Source: Bacteroidia bacterium (GTDB lineage: Bacteria; Bacteroidota; Bacteroidia; Bacteroidales; Dysgonomonadaceae). Taken from it: 9,716 nucleotides of DNA. How positions within the stretch are numbered: position 1 is the stretch's first letter; each line of letters starts with the position of its first letter. A program made the translations under genes and the position numbers. The DNA is taken from the NCBI GenBank assembly GCA_030539475.1, contig JAUNRY010000063.1, positions 1 through 9,716 on the forward strand, written 5' to 3'. The notes beneath the pieces are model-generated. The model had not been told where the DNA came from, searched no databases, and was given only the letters and a program-made list of their open reading frames with translations. Shown piece by piece: positions 1 through 6,834 of this stretch.

Positions 1-86
1 AGCCATTAAACCAAAAGGTTCTTAACAAGTCAAAAAAAACGTTTTCAGCAAACAAAACAACCCTTTTAAAAAAACCTTTTTTGATT

Positions 87-695
87 ATGGAATTAAACGT
101 AGAAACCATCAGCGCCATCGCACTTGGTATTGGGCTTAGCGCCAGCACCGGCTTTCGGGTTTTCATCCCCCTGCTTGTTGCGGGGCTTGCTTCGCATTTC
201 GGGTTTCTGCCGTTGGGCGAAAATTTCGCATGGATGGGTTCAATTCCGGCATTGCTATGTTTTGGGGTAGCTGCCGTTGTTGAGGTCTTAGGGTATTATA
301 TTCCATTTGTTGATAATTTGCTGGACGGTATTGCCACACCCCTTTCGGTGGGTGCCGGCACATTGCTGATGACATCGGTAATTCCGGTCGAAAGCGAATG
401 GATGAAATGGATTATGGGTTTCGTGGTTGGCGGCGGTGCGGCGGCCACTATTCAGAGCGGAAGCGCGCTCACACGGCTGATGTCGAGCAAGTTCACCGCG
501 GGCGCGGGCAATCCCGTGGTTTCCACCACCGAAGGTGTTGCCGCAACAGGATTCTCCATCATGTCGCTTATTATGCCAATAGTTGTGGCTATCCTGCTGA
601 TGGTGTTTATCGTGGTAATTCTGCGATTGGTTTACCGCAAATTACTGAAAAAGAAAAAAGCACAAGCCGTTACAGATGTAGAAATAATTGAATAA
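87..695 (+). CDS. DUF4126-type membrane protein
   Basis: A 202-residue integral membrane protein of unknown function that resembles the DUF4126 family. The hydrophobic stretches lie near residues 8-38, 50-72, 84-100, 106-125 and 153-182. They are separated by short glycine- and alanine-rich loops, and the C-terminus is basic and lysine-rich (184-192), probably cytoplasmic. The segment GLSASTGFRVFIPLLVAGLA (residues 16-35) looks like the conserved N-terminal region of that family. I place the start at ATG 87. A TTG six bases upstream (81) is in frame, but it would add only two residues and is less likely. The AlkC-like gene begins 3 bp after the stop, so the two are probably co-transcribed. 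I see no catalytic motif, and family membership is from memory of the sequence pattern. A transport or channel role would be speculation. Confidence 0.8.
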   Translation: MELNVETISAIALGIGLSASTGFRVFIPLLVAGLASHFGFLPLGENFAWMGSIPALLCFGVAAVVEVLGYYIPFVDNLLDGIATPLSVGAGTLLMTSVIPVESEWMKWIMGFVVGGGAAATIQSGSALTRLMSSKFTAGAGNPVVSTTEGVAATGFSIMSLIMPIVVAILLMVFIVVILRLVYRKLLKKKKAQAVTDVEIIE

Positions 696-698
696 ACC

Positions 699-1442
699 GT
701 GGCTAAAAAACTCAAAGATTATTACGACATGAAATTTGCCCGCGATTTAGCGGATAAAATTCTTGCCGTTTATCCCGCTTTCGGGGAACAGGCTTTTATC
801 GAACACTATGAAAACAATTTTACGGACAAAGAATTTCTTCAACGCCAGGATGTGGCGGTTGACGCGCTCGATAAAAGCCTGAGTGAAGACTACACAGAAA
901 ATATTCACGTTTTCCACCGGATTCTCGGCGAAGAGCTAACCCAAACCGAAGGTATGTTTACAGATGGCTGGTGGCTTTGGCCCATTGGCCGGTACGTGGA
1001 AAAACACGGGACAAAGAATCTTCGGGTTTCGCTCGATTTCATCAAGGAATTAACCAAACGACACACCGGCGAGTTTGCCATTCGTCCGTTGTTGATGCAA
1101 TTTCCAAAAGAAACCGTATCCGAAATGCTCACATGGAGTGTCCATGAAAGTGTTCATGTGCGCCGGTTATCCGGCGAAGGAATGCGCATCCGCTTGCCTT
1201 GGGCAAAGAAAATATACGTTTGTTTGGATGAATTTGATTCTTACAAGCAAATTCTGACGAACCTGAAAAACGATCTCTCTAAATTCGTGCAGAAAAGCGT
1301 GGGCAACAACCTAAACGATTTAATGAAAGAACGTCCCGAAAAAGCGATGGAAATCATTGCCGAATGGCAGAAAAATAATCCAACCAAACAAACGTTGTGG
1401 ATTATTAAGCACGGAATGCGAAGTGAGCGGAAGAAGAAGTAA
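699..1442 (+). CDS. AlkC/AlkD-like DNA alkylation repair protein
   Basis: A 247-residue, mostly helical protein that I recognise as the AlkC-type DNA alkylation repair family (HEAT-like repeat glycosylases, related to AlkD). Enzymes of this family remove 3-methyladenine and similar cationic alkylated bases without flipping them. The recognisable segments are WWLWPIGRYVEKHG (91-104), TGEFAIRPLL (123-132), and HVRRLSGEGMRIRLPWAKK (153-171), which carries the family's arginine-rich DNA-facing pattern. The C-terminal pair NNLNDLMKERPEKAMEI and WIIKHGMR (234-241) also fits. The start is GTG 699. It gives the expected N-terminus MAKKLKDYYDMKFARDLA, whereas the next ATG (729) would cut into that conserved region. 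The gene is 3 bp from the membrane-protein gene. No extra C-terminal domain is present. The assignment is good at family level, but substrate preference cannot be read from sequence. Confidence 0.87.
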   Translation: MAKKLKDYYDMKFARDLADKILAVYPAFGEQAFIEHYENNFTDKEFLQRQDVAVDALDKSLSEDYTENIHVFHRILGEELTQTEGMFTDGWWLWPIGRYVEKHGTKNLRVSLDFIKELTKRHTGEFAIRPLLMQFPKETVSEMLTWSVHESVHVRRLSGEGMRIRLPWAKKIYVCLDEFDSYKQILTNLKNDLSKFVQKSVGNNLNDLMKERPEKAMEIIAEWQKNNPTKQTLWIIKHGMRSERKKK

Positions 1443-1465
1443 TATAGTTTTTTAGAATAAAAAAA

Positions 1466-1497
1466 CCAACCTCATACTACAAGTCGTATAAGGTTGG
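1466..1497 (-). terminator. intrinsic terminator hairpin between convergent genes
   Basis: The arms CCAACCT (1466-1472) and AGGTTGG (1491-1497) pair perfectly. After one mismatch, ATAC (1474-1477) pairs with GTAT (1485-1488), leaving a short loop. Read on the minus strand, the hairpin is followed at once by seven T (complement of 1459-1465) and then more T-rich sequence, which is the classical layout for ending the phosphatase transcript. Read on the plus strand, the tail is only AT-rich (CTAAAATATTAATTT), so termination of the AlkC-like gene there would be weaker. It lies in the 108-bp gap between convergent stops, 54 bp beyond the phosphatase stop. Confidence 0.75.
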
Positions 1498-1550
1498 CTA
1501 AAATATTAATTTGCAAGCGAATTACAAGTGGTGAAAAATTTACTTCTACT

Positions 1551-2696
1551 TTATTTCACCAACAACTCCCTCATTTTACCATAAATATCCGTATTCTCCA
1601 TAATCCCGATAAACTCCGACGCTCCCGGCCCGTATGAGAAAATGGGAACCATTACGCCCGTGTGTCCGGTGCTGGTAAACGCGCCTTTAACCATTCCGGT
1701 TTCGAAAGACCCGTCGTTCACCGTCATTCCGCCGGTTTCGTGGTCGGCTGTAACGATTACCAGCGTTTCACCGTTTTCGGCAGCAAATTCGAGCGCTTTA
1801 CCCACCGCCTGGTCAAAATCCAACACTTCTTCCACTACTTGTACGGTATTATTGGCATGGCCTCCCGAATCGATAAAGGAGCCTTCCACCATCAGGAAAA
1901 ACCCTTTCTTGTTCTGTTTCAGAACATTAATAGCAGCACGTGTGGAAACGGGCAGCATATTTCCGCGTTCCGATACACGGGGGTTTCCTTTTGGCGCAGT
2001 TAAACCGGCCAATTTCTTACCGTTGTAATTTTCGATTTTGCTTAATTCTCTTTCCACCGTGTAACCCTTGCGAACAAGTTCATCAACCAGATTACGCCCG
2101 TCTTCACGCTTGGCAAAGAAATCGTATCCGCCGCCAATAAACACATCGATGTCGGTTTTGAGAAAATCGGCAGCTATCTCTTCCTCCATGCTTCTGCTGG
2201 GCTGATGCGCGATAAACGAGGCGGGTGTGGCGTGCGTGATGGATGAAGTAGAAACCAAGCCGGTAGCCAACCCTTTTTCGGATGCTTCTTCCAGAATGGT
2301 TTTCATCGGATTTTTATCCGGATCAACTCCAATGGCTCCGTTGTAAGTTTTTTTTCCGGTAGAAATTGCCGTGCCGCCTGCCGCAGAATCGGTAACGTAC
2401 CGGTTAGACGAGGCAGTTTTGGAAAACCCGATGTGCTTGCAATTTTCGATAAATAAATTTCCCCTGTTTGCCGTAAGTCCTGCAAAGAGGTGCGCAACTC
2501 CCATTCCATCGCCAATCAGGAGAATAACGTTTTTGGGCGTATCGCTCTTGAAAGTCTGTGTATAAGATTTCACTTCGTATGCCTCTCCGCCTTGATAGAG
2601 GGTGAGGTCATCGGGCTGCTCTTGCGCCGCTACGGTTGTGCTGTAAAATAACGCTACCGCGATGGGCAAAATGAAGGTTATTATTTTTCTCTTCAT
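1551..2696 (-). CDS. secreted alkaline phosphatase
   Basis: A 381-residue metal-dependent phosphomonoesterase of the alkaline phosphatase superfamily that frees phosphate in the periplasm. Residues 1-24 form a Sec signal peptide: a basic MKRK start, a hydrophobic core and a cleavage site near VAA|Q. The core motifs are in order: IGDGMG with metal ligand D63; VTDSAAGGTA with the nucleophile S104; THATPA (H155, T157); VEGSFIDSGGH with E271, D276 and H280; TADHETGG with D318 and H319; and HTG with H345. All expected ligands for the two-zinc/one-magnesium site are present, so the enzyme should be active. It has no lipobox and no C-terminal sorting domain that I can see. The start codon is 2 bp after the nagB stop, implying co-transcription. 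No Pho-box-like repeat is visible and there is no room for its own promoter. The natural substrate is unknown. Confidence 0.93.
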   Translation of the reverse strand: MKRKIITFILPIAVALFYSTTVAAQEQPDDLTLYQGGEAYEVKSYTQTFKSDTPKNVILLIGDGMGVAHLFAGLTANRGNLFIENCKHIGFSKTASSNRYVTDSAAGGTAISTGKKTYNGAIGVDPDKNPMKTILEEASEKGLATGLVSTSSITHATPASFIAHQPSRSMEEEIAADFLKTDIDVFIGGGYDFFAKREDGRNLVDELVRKGYTVERELSKIENYNGKKLAGLTAPKGNPRVSERGNMLPVSTRAAINVLKQNKKGFFLMVEGSFIDSGGHANNTVQVVEEVLDFDQAVGKALEFAAENGETLVIVTADHETGGMTVNDGSFETGMVKGAFTSTGHTGVMVPIFSYGPGASEFIGIMENTDIYGKMRELLVK

Positions 2697-2698
2697 AA

Positions 2699-3508
2699 TT
2701 ACAGTAAAGAATCGGGATCTAAATTATCGTGTTCAATATCCAAAAAATACTTGTAGGTTCCTACTTTCAGTTCGGCGCAAGCATCGTAATCGCAAACGAT
2801 AATGCCTTTTTCGTGCAATTGCAACGCGCTGATAGTCCACATTTGGTTGATGGGGCCTTCCACGGCGTGATACAGCGCGCGCGCTTTGTGGTGCCCGTTT
2901 ACCAAAATCAACACCTCTTTGGCGTCGAGAACTGTTCCCACGCCAACGGTAAGCGCCGTTTTGGGCACTTGGTTCACATCGTTGTCGAAGAAACGCGAAT
3001 TGGCGATCACCGTATCGGTTGTGAGCGTTTTTACGCGGGTGCGCGAGGCGAGCGACGAGCCGGGTTCGTTGAACGCGATATGCCCGTCGGGGCCGATGCC
3101 TCCGAGAAACAAATCAACTCCGCCTGCATCAGCGATGGCTTTTTCGTAAGCCGCGCATTCCACTTCGGGATCTTCGGCCATTCCGTTGAGGATGTGCACG
3201 TTTTCTTTTTTTATATCGATGTGCTTGAAGAAATTTTCCCACATAAACGTGTGGTAACTTTGCGGATGGTCTTCTGACAGGCCGATGTACTCGTCCATAT
3301 TAAAAGTTACCACGTTTTCGAAAGATACCGCGCCGGTTTCGTAAAGTTTAATCAACGCTTTGTAGGTTGCCAGCGGCGAAGAACCGGTGGGTAATCCCAA
3401 CACGAAAGGTTTTTCGGGAGTGGGATTTGCTTTGTTGATTTTTGCAGCAATGTAGTTTGCCGCCCATTGTGCCATTTGATTGGCATTAGGTTGAATAATT
3501 AGTCGCAT
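2699..3508 (-). CDS. nagB: glucosamine-6-phosphate deaminase
   Basis: A cytosolic enzyme converting glucosamine 6-phosphate to fructose 6-phosphate and ammonia, the step linking amino-sugar breakdown to glycolysis. The 269 residues match the length of E. coli NagB (266). The phosphate-binding turn is LGLPTGSSPLATY (37-49). The key residues fall at the same numbers as in E. coli: D72 in NMDEYIGL, and D141, H143 and E148 in GIGPDGHIAFNEPGSS. Further conserved blocks are LTVGVGT (186-192) and NGHHKARAL (204-212). The ATG at 3508 gives the canonical MRLIIQ start. No nagA or regulator is adjacent. It is followed 2 bp later by the phosphatase gene. The 67-bp leader is largely a heptameric repeat ending 7 bp before the start codon, and I see no TAnnTTTG box in it, so transcription may come from further upstream (fprA/lgt). 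Confidence 0.96.
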   Translation of the reverse strand: MRLIIQPNANQMAQWAANYIAAKINKANPTPEKPFVLGLPTGSSPLATYKALIKLYETGAVSFENVVTFNMDEYIGLSEDHPQSYHTFMWENFFKHIDIKKENVHILNGMAEDPEVECAAYEKAIADAGGVDLFLGGIGPDGHIAFNEPGSSLASRTRVKTLTTDTVIANSRFFDNDVNQVPKTALTVGVGTVLDAKEVLILVNGHHKARALYHAVEGPINQMWTISALQLHEKGIIVCDYDACAELKVGTYKYFLDIEHDNLDPDSLL

Positions 3509-3515
3509 ATATTTT

Positions 3516-3550
3516 AGTTTTGAGTTTGCAGTTTTGAGTTATGAGTTGCG
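3516..3550 (+). repeat. five-unit heptamer tandem repeat upstream of nagB
   Basis: Five contiguous 7-bp units read on the plus strand: AGTTTTG, AGTTTGC, AGTTTTG, AGTTATG, AGTTGCG. The AGTT core is invariant and the last three bases vary. The array occupies half of the gap between the flavodiiron-protein stop and the nagB start. In a nagB transcript it would read as an A- and C-rich stretch almost free of G, ending 7 bases before the AUG. Its length (35 bp) and unit count equal those of the array at 5804-5838. Confidence 0.88.
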
Positions 3551-3575
3551 GAAGGGTAAGTGAGTGATTTAATTA

Positions 3576-4808
3576 TCACCGGCAGTCAGTTTTTTGTGGC
3601 ACAACATCGGCTCCCGAGTTTAGTTTTTCTGCCATTGCTTTGCCCAAAGCATACGCATTTTTTGTAACGTCGGAGCTCAACGATTGTTTCATTTCCACCG
3701 GCCCGCATACCATTTCAAATTCCATTCCATCGGCAAAGGCTTTCAGGTCTCTTTTGGCGCCATCGGCCCAGGTATGCGCGCTGAAGAAACCGAAAAATCT
3801 TTTTTTCAAGTTTCTGTTTTGCAACGCAGATAGCAGGCTTTCCACACCGGGAGAGGGTTTGTTGTTGTAGGTGGGTGAACCGATTATCAGCCCGCGGTAT
3901 TTGAAAACATCCCTCAAAATGTCGGATTCGTGGCTCTTGGAAACGTTGTGCATAACAATGTTTTGCGCTCCGTTTTCGGCTGCCGCGGCGGCAATTATTT
4001 CCGCCAGTTGTTCGGTGTTTCCGTACATGCTGCCGTAGGCAATTACCAACCCGTTTTCGGATTCGTATTTGCTTAGCCGGTCGTATATCGACACCACTTT
4101 CGCGATGGTTTCGGGTTGTGTCCACACCGGGCCGTGCGTGGAGCAGATGGTTTCAATTTCCACACCGCTCAGTTTTTTCAGCGCTGCCTGAACCGGCGAG
4201 CCAAATTTCCCTACGATGTTGGAATAATAGCGTACCATTTCGTCCCAATACCGGCCGGGATTCAGTTGTGTATCGGTTACGCCTCCGTCCAGTGTACCAA
4301 AGGTGCCGAAAGCATCGGCAGAAAAGAGCGTTTTCGATTCTTTCACGTACGTCATCATAGTTTCGGGCCAATGCACCATAGGAGTCAGGTAGAATTGCAG
4401 CGTGTTTTTTCCGAGGCTGAGTTCCTCATTATCCTCTATCACAAGTACGTTCTCGGTTATCCCGTAATAGCCTTTGAGCATACTTTCCGTGCGGCTGTTG
4501 CCCACAATTTTTATATCGGGATATCGTTTCGTGAGCAGTTCAATTGAGCCGGAATGGTCGGGCTCCATGTGATTTACCACAAGATAATCGATTGGTTTGT
4601 CGCCCAATACTGAACGGATTTTGTTGAAAAACACATCGGAATAGCAAATATCGACGGTGTCGATTAAGGCAATCTTCTCGTCGTTAATAATGTATGAGTT
4701 ATACGATACGCCTTTCGGCAGCGGCCACAGACTCTCGAACAGGTGTTTGGTGCGATCGTTTACGCCAACGTAAAATAAGTTTTGTTTAATTTCAAATGGT
4801 TTGTACAT
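3576..4808 (-). CDS. fprA: flavodiiron protein (O2/NO reductase)
   Basis: A 410-residue flavodiiron protein of the simplest, two-domain class. Such enzymes reduce O2 to water and/or NO to N2O in the cytosol of anaerobes. The N-terminal metallo-beta-lactamase-like domain (about 1-245) holds all diiron ligands: H80, E82, D84 and H85 in NHMEPDHSG, H146 in MVHWPET, D165 in SADAFG and H225 in STHGP. The C-terminal flavodoxin domain (about 252-398) has the FMN phosphate loop YGSMYGNTEQLA (258-269), SPTYNNKPSP (311-320) and FGFFSAHTW (339-347). No rubredoxin or flavin reductase domain is fused and no rubredoxin gene is adjacent, so the electron donor is encoded elsewhere. The gap to lgt is 68 bp with no recognisable promoter, so read-through from lgt is plausible. 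Whether O2 or NO is preferred cannot be told from sequence. Confidence 0.94.
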   Translation of the reverse strand: MYKPFEIKQNLFYVGVNDRTKHLFESLWPLPKGVSYNSYIINDEKIALIDTVDICYSDVFFNKIRSVLGDKPIDYLVVNHMEPDHSGSIELLTKRYPDIKIVGNSRTESMLKGYYGITENVLVIEDNEELSLGKNTLQFYLTPMVHWPETMMTYVKESKTLFSADAFGTFGTLDGGVTDTQLNPGRYWDEMVRYYSNIVGKFGSPVQAALKKLSGVEIETICSTHGPVWTQPETIAKVVSIYDRLSKYESENGLVIAYGSMYGNTEQLAEIIAAAAAENGAQNIVMHNVSKSHESDILRDVFKYRGLIIGSPTYNNKPSPGVESLLSALQNRNLKKRFFGFFSAHTWADGAKRDLKAFADGMEFEMVCGPVEMKQSLSSDVTKNAYALGKAMAEKLNSGADVVPQKTDCR

Positions 4809-4813
4809 AATTC

Positions 4814-4863
4814 AGTTGCGGGTTACGGATTTTGGGGATGCGAGGTGCGGGAGTTTGAGTATC
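4814..4863 (+). repeat. degenerate heptamer repeat upstream of fprA
   Basis: Between the lgt stop and the flavodiiron-protein start the sequence parses imperfectly into 7-bp steps: AGTTGCG, GGTTACG, GATTTTG, then GGGATGCG (8 bp), AGGTGCG, GG, AGTTTG, AGTATC. The first three units keep the phase and the terminal G of the cleaner arrays, while the remainder is decayed. It starts 5 bp upstream of the fprA start codon, a placement similar to the array before nagB. I am less sure of this one because the later units fit poorly. Confidence 0.5.
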
Positions 4864-4876
4864 TACGCCCTTTGCC

Positions 4877-5770
4877 CTATTTCTTCGGTTTTACATTTTG
4901 ACTATAATCCTTGCTTGCTTTTTGCACAACAGGTTCGGGCTTTTTCTTCATTGCCCGCCAAATGAGCCAGGCGCCCCAGACGATAAAGGGCACACTGAGC
5001 CACTGTCCGATATTAAGGCCGGTGCTGGCTATGAGCGAGTACTCCGATTCTACTTGAACGTTTTTTACGAACTCGATAAACAGCCTCGCAATAAAAATCA
5101 ACGCGATACCTACGCCCAGAATGAGTCCGTGACGGTCTTTGGCATTTGTTTTCCAATACATGTGCATGGTTATGGCAAAAACCAATAGATATATGAGCCC
5201 CTCGTAAATTTGCGTGGGGTGTGAGGGTTCCGTGTAAATGGGTTCCGCGCCGCGCATCCATTGCCCGATGTTATCGATAAAGCGAAATCCCCACGGCAAA
5301 TCGGTGGGGCCGCCGTAAATTTCGTGGTTCATCAGGTTGCCGAAGCGAATCATGGCCGCGGTAAATCCGGTGGGAACCATTACCCTGTCGAAAGTCCACA
5401 ACATGCTTTTTTTGGTAACTTTCCGCGAATAGAGCCAAACGGCAACGATTATACCGATTACCCCTCCGTGGCTTGCCAACCCGCCTTCCCATATTTTAAG
5501 GATTTCCAGCGGATTTGCCAGGTAATATTCCGGCTCGTAAAACAAACAATGCCCCAGGCGAGCGCCCAAAATAATTCCGAGCATCATGTACACGAAAAGG
5601 GAATCGAACCATTTTTCGGGAAGATTTTCGTGCTTGTAGATACGTTGCACAATGTAAACTGCAACAATAAGGCCAATGACCCAAAGCAACCCGTACCAAC
5701 GGATTTCGCGGCCAAAGATTTCGAAAATCGCGGGATCTACATTCCAGGTTACGGAGAGTAATGTTTTCAT
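4877..5770 (-). CDS. lgt: prolipoprotein diacylglyceryl transferase
   Basis: An inner-membrane enzyme that moves diacylglycerol from phosphatidylglycerol to the lipobox cysteine of prelipoproteins, the first step of lipoprotein maturation. The 297 residues contain about seven membrane segments and the family signatures: WYGLLW (25-30), GARLGHCLFYEPEYY (69-83), GGLASHGG with H101, the Lgt motif RFGNLMNHEIYG (142-153) with R142, N145 and E150, HPTQIYEGL (184-192) with Y189, and ARLFIEFVK (228-236) with R229 and E233. The lysine-rich C-terminus (274-297) is not conserved and should be cytoplasmic. The ATG at 5770 gives the usual short N-terminus. A TATCTTTG box lies 17 bp upstream, so this gene probably has its own promoter and may lead a run into fprA, nagB and the phosphatase. 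Confidence 0.96.
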   Translation of the reverse strand: MKTLLSVTWNVDPAIFEIFGREIRWYGLLWVIGLIVAVYIVQRIYKHENLPEKWFDSLFVYMMLGIILGARLGHCLFYEPEYYLANPLEILKIWEGGLASHGGVIGIIVAVWLYSRKVTKKSMLWTFDRVMVPTGFTAAMIRFGNLMNHEIYGGPTDLPWGFRFIDNIGQWMRGAEPIYTEPSHPTQIYEGLIYLLVFAITMHMYWKTNAKDRHGLILGVGIALIFIARLFIEFVKNVQVESEYSLIASTGLNIGQWLSVPFIVWGAWLIWRAMKKKPEPVVQKASKDYSQNVKPKK

Positions 5771-5787
5771 TTGTGTTGAATTTGGAA

Positions 5788-5795
5788 CAAAGATA
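5788..5795 (-). promoter_or_regulatory. -7 promoter box (TAnnTTTG) for lgt
   Basis: The minus strand reads TATCTTTG, an exact match to the Bacteroidetes primary-sigma -7 consensus TAnnTTTG, 17 bp before the lgt ATG. It is preceded directly by a seven-T tract and AC. No convincing TTTG -33 box is visible; that position falls inside the heptamer repeat. The surrounding string TTTTTTACTATCTTTGT is nearly the same as the one before ddh (15 of 17 positions). The predicted leader would be very short. Confidence 0.6.
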
Positions 5796-5803
5796 GTAAA
5801 AAA

Positions 5804-5838
5804 AGTTATGAGTTTTGAGTTTTGAGTTATGAGTTAAG
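5804..5838 (+). repeat. five-unit heptamer tandem repeat between ddh and lgt
   Basis: Five contiguous 7-bp units: AGTTATG, AGTTTTG, AGTTTTG, AGTTATG, AGTTAAG. The AGTT core and the closing G are invariant. The array begins 8 bp beyond the lgt -7 box and ends 11 bp short of the ddh stop codon. It therefore covers the place where a -33 box for lgt would be. It shares the units AGTTTTG and AGTTATG, the length and the strand with the array at 3516-3550. Confidence 0.9.
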
Positions 5839-5849
5839 AACCTTGAACT

Positions 5850-6746
5850 TTAAACCAATTTATTAATCCATGTTTCTTTGTCGCCCGGAAGAAGGTCAAC
5901 AACCGGAATTTCAATCGTGGTGTAGGCGCCCGGTTGCTGCTTTAACGAAGCTCTTGCACAGCTCACCATTACTTGCGCGGTGAGTGCGGGATTGTTTATG
6001 CGCATATCGAATTTAAAGAGTTGGTTCTGCGTGTTTCCCGATACGCCTTTGCGTTCCATCAACACGCCGTGTCCCATGTCTTTCAGCGCTTCCACATTTT
6101 CCACTTGAAAAACGTGGGTTTCATCGTGGACGAAATAATCGTCCGATTTTATGGCGTCAGCCACTTGTGCGAAATCGTAACCGGCATTCAGCTCAATGTA
6201 CACCATCCGGCGATGAACGCCCGTTCCGGTGGGAATGGTCATCGAGAGGGCGGCTTGCACACCGGCGATAGCTTTTACGGCAACCGTGTGCCCCATGCTC
6301 ATGCCCGGCCCGAAATTGGTGTAGGTTATGCCTTTCGGCGCCATTGCCTCCATGAGGGTGCGGATAACGGAATCGCTTCCGGGATCCCAGCCGGCTGAGA
6401 TAATGGATACGGCATTGTGTTGCCTGGCCACTTCGTGGAGCGAACGACGCAAGTCAACAATTCCACCGTGAATATCATAACTGTCCACCGTATTAATTCC
6501 CAGCGTCAGGCACTCTTTGGCAAACTTTTCTACGCTTCGCGTGGGAGTGCAGAGCAGCGCAACATCCACGTTTTCAAGTTGCGATATGGAGTTTACCACT
6601 TTATATTCTTTCAGTTCCGCGGGAACGTTGGCGGCATCGCGACGCACAACGCCCGCTATTTCAAAATCGGGAGTGTTATTCAACGACTCCAACACGTATT
6701 TTCCGATGTTGCCGTAACCAACCACGGCAGCTCTTGTTTTCTTCAT
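5850..6746 (-). CDS. ddh: meso-diaminopimelate dehydrogenase
   Basis: An NADPH-dependent cytosolic enzyme that makes meso-diaminopimelate in one step from tetrahydrodipicolinate and ammonia, bypassing the acyl-branch DAP pathways and feeding peptidoglycan and lysine. The Rossmann motif is VVGYGNIGKYV (8-18), and R35-R36 after the second strand suit NADPH. Substrate-domain blocks are NTVDSYD (85-91), SAGWDPGSDS (117-126), NFGPGMSMGHT (144-154), HRRMVYIE (178-185) and NNPALTAQVM (251-260), and all match the family order. The length is 298 residues. The frame stays open upstream to 6890, but those 48 codons encode non-conserved sequence and overlap the rhomboid gene. ATG 6746 gives MKKTRAAVVGYG, as expected, and a TACTTTTG promoter box sits inside the alternative extension. 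The compact size resembles the shorter type II enzymes more than the 320-residue Corynebacterium form. Confidence 0.95.
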   Translation of the reverse strand: MKKTRAAVVGYGNIGKYVLESLNNTPDFEIAGVVRRDAANVPAELKEYKVVNSISQLENVDVALLCTPTRSVEKFAKECLTLGINTVDSYDIHGGIVDLRRSLHEVARQHNAVSIISAGWDPGSDSVIRTLMEAMAPKGITYTNFGPGMSMGHTVAVKAIAGVQAALSMTIPTGTGVHRRMVYIELNAGYDFAQVADAIKSDDYFVHDETHVFQVENVEALKDMGHGVLMERKGVSGNTQNQLFKFDMRINNPALTAQVMVSCARASLKQQPGAYTTIEIPVVDLLPGDKETWINKLV

Positions 6747-6768
6747 TTTTACTTGTTTTTTTCGTTTA

Positions 6769-6776
6769 CAAAAGTA
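6769..6776 (-). promoter_or_regulatory. -7 promoter box (TAnnTTTG) for ddh
   Basis: The minus strand reads TACTTTTG, an exact match to TAnnTTTG, 22 bp upstream of the ddh ATG at 6746. It is preceded by a six-T tract and AC. The 17-base context TTTTTTACTACTTTTGT differs at two positions from that upstream of lgt. No clear TTTG is seen at the -33 distance. The box supports the 6746 start over the upstream in-frame one, because a transcript from it could not include the longer form. Confidence 0.6.
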
Positions 6777-6834
6777 GTAAAAAATCAAGATAGATAAGTA
6801 TTTTAAGGGCCTAAATTCCGAATGCAGCCTCCTC

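Noticed and set aside
13..80. AAAAGGTT (13-20) and AACCTTTT (73-80) as an operator or terminator before the DUF4126 gene
   Set aside because: Only 8 bp of low-complexity sequence separated by 52 bp in an A/T-rich leader; easily expected by chance. No TAnnTTTG box is visible in 1-86 either.
2729..3277. A 182-codon open frame on the plus strand opposite nagB
   Set aside because: It lies wholly antisense to a confidently assigned gene, has no recognisable motif and reflects codon bias of nagB on the other strand.
3516..3550. The heptamer arrays considered as a CRISPR array
   Set aside because: Units are 7 bp, contiguous and degenerate, with no spacers and no cas genes nearby.
4116..4547. A 143-codon plus-strand frame opposite the flavodiiron gene
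   Set aside because: It is a shadow of fprA codon usage; no protein features support it.
5261..5761. A 166-codon open frame on the plus strand opposite lgt
   Set aside because: Antisense to lgt, which has all its catalytic motifs; the translated sequence resembles no family I know.
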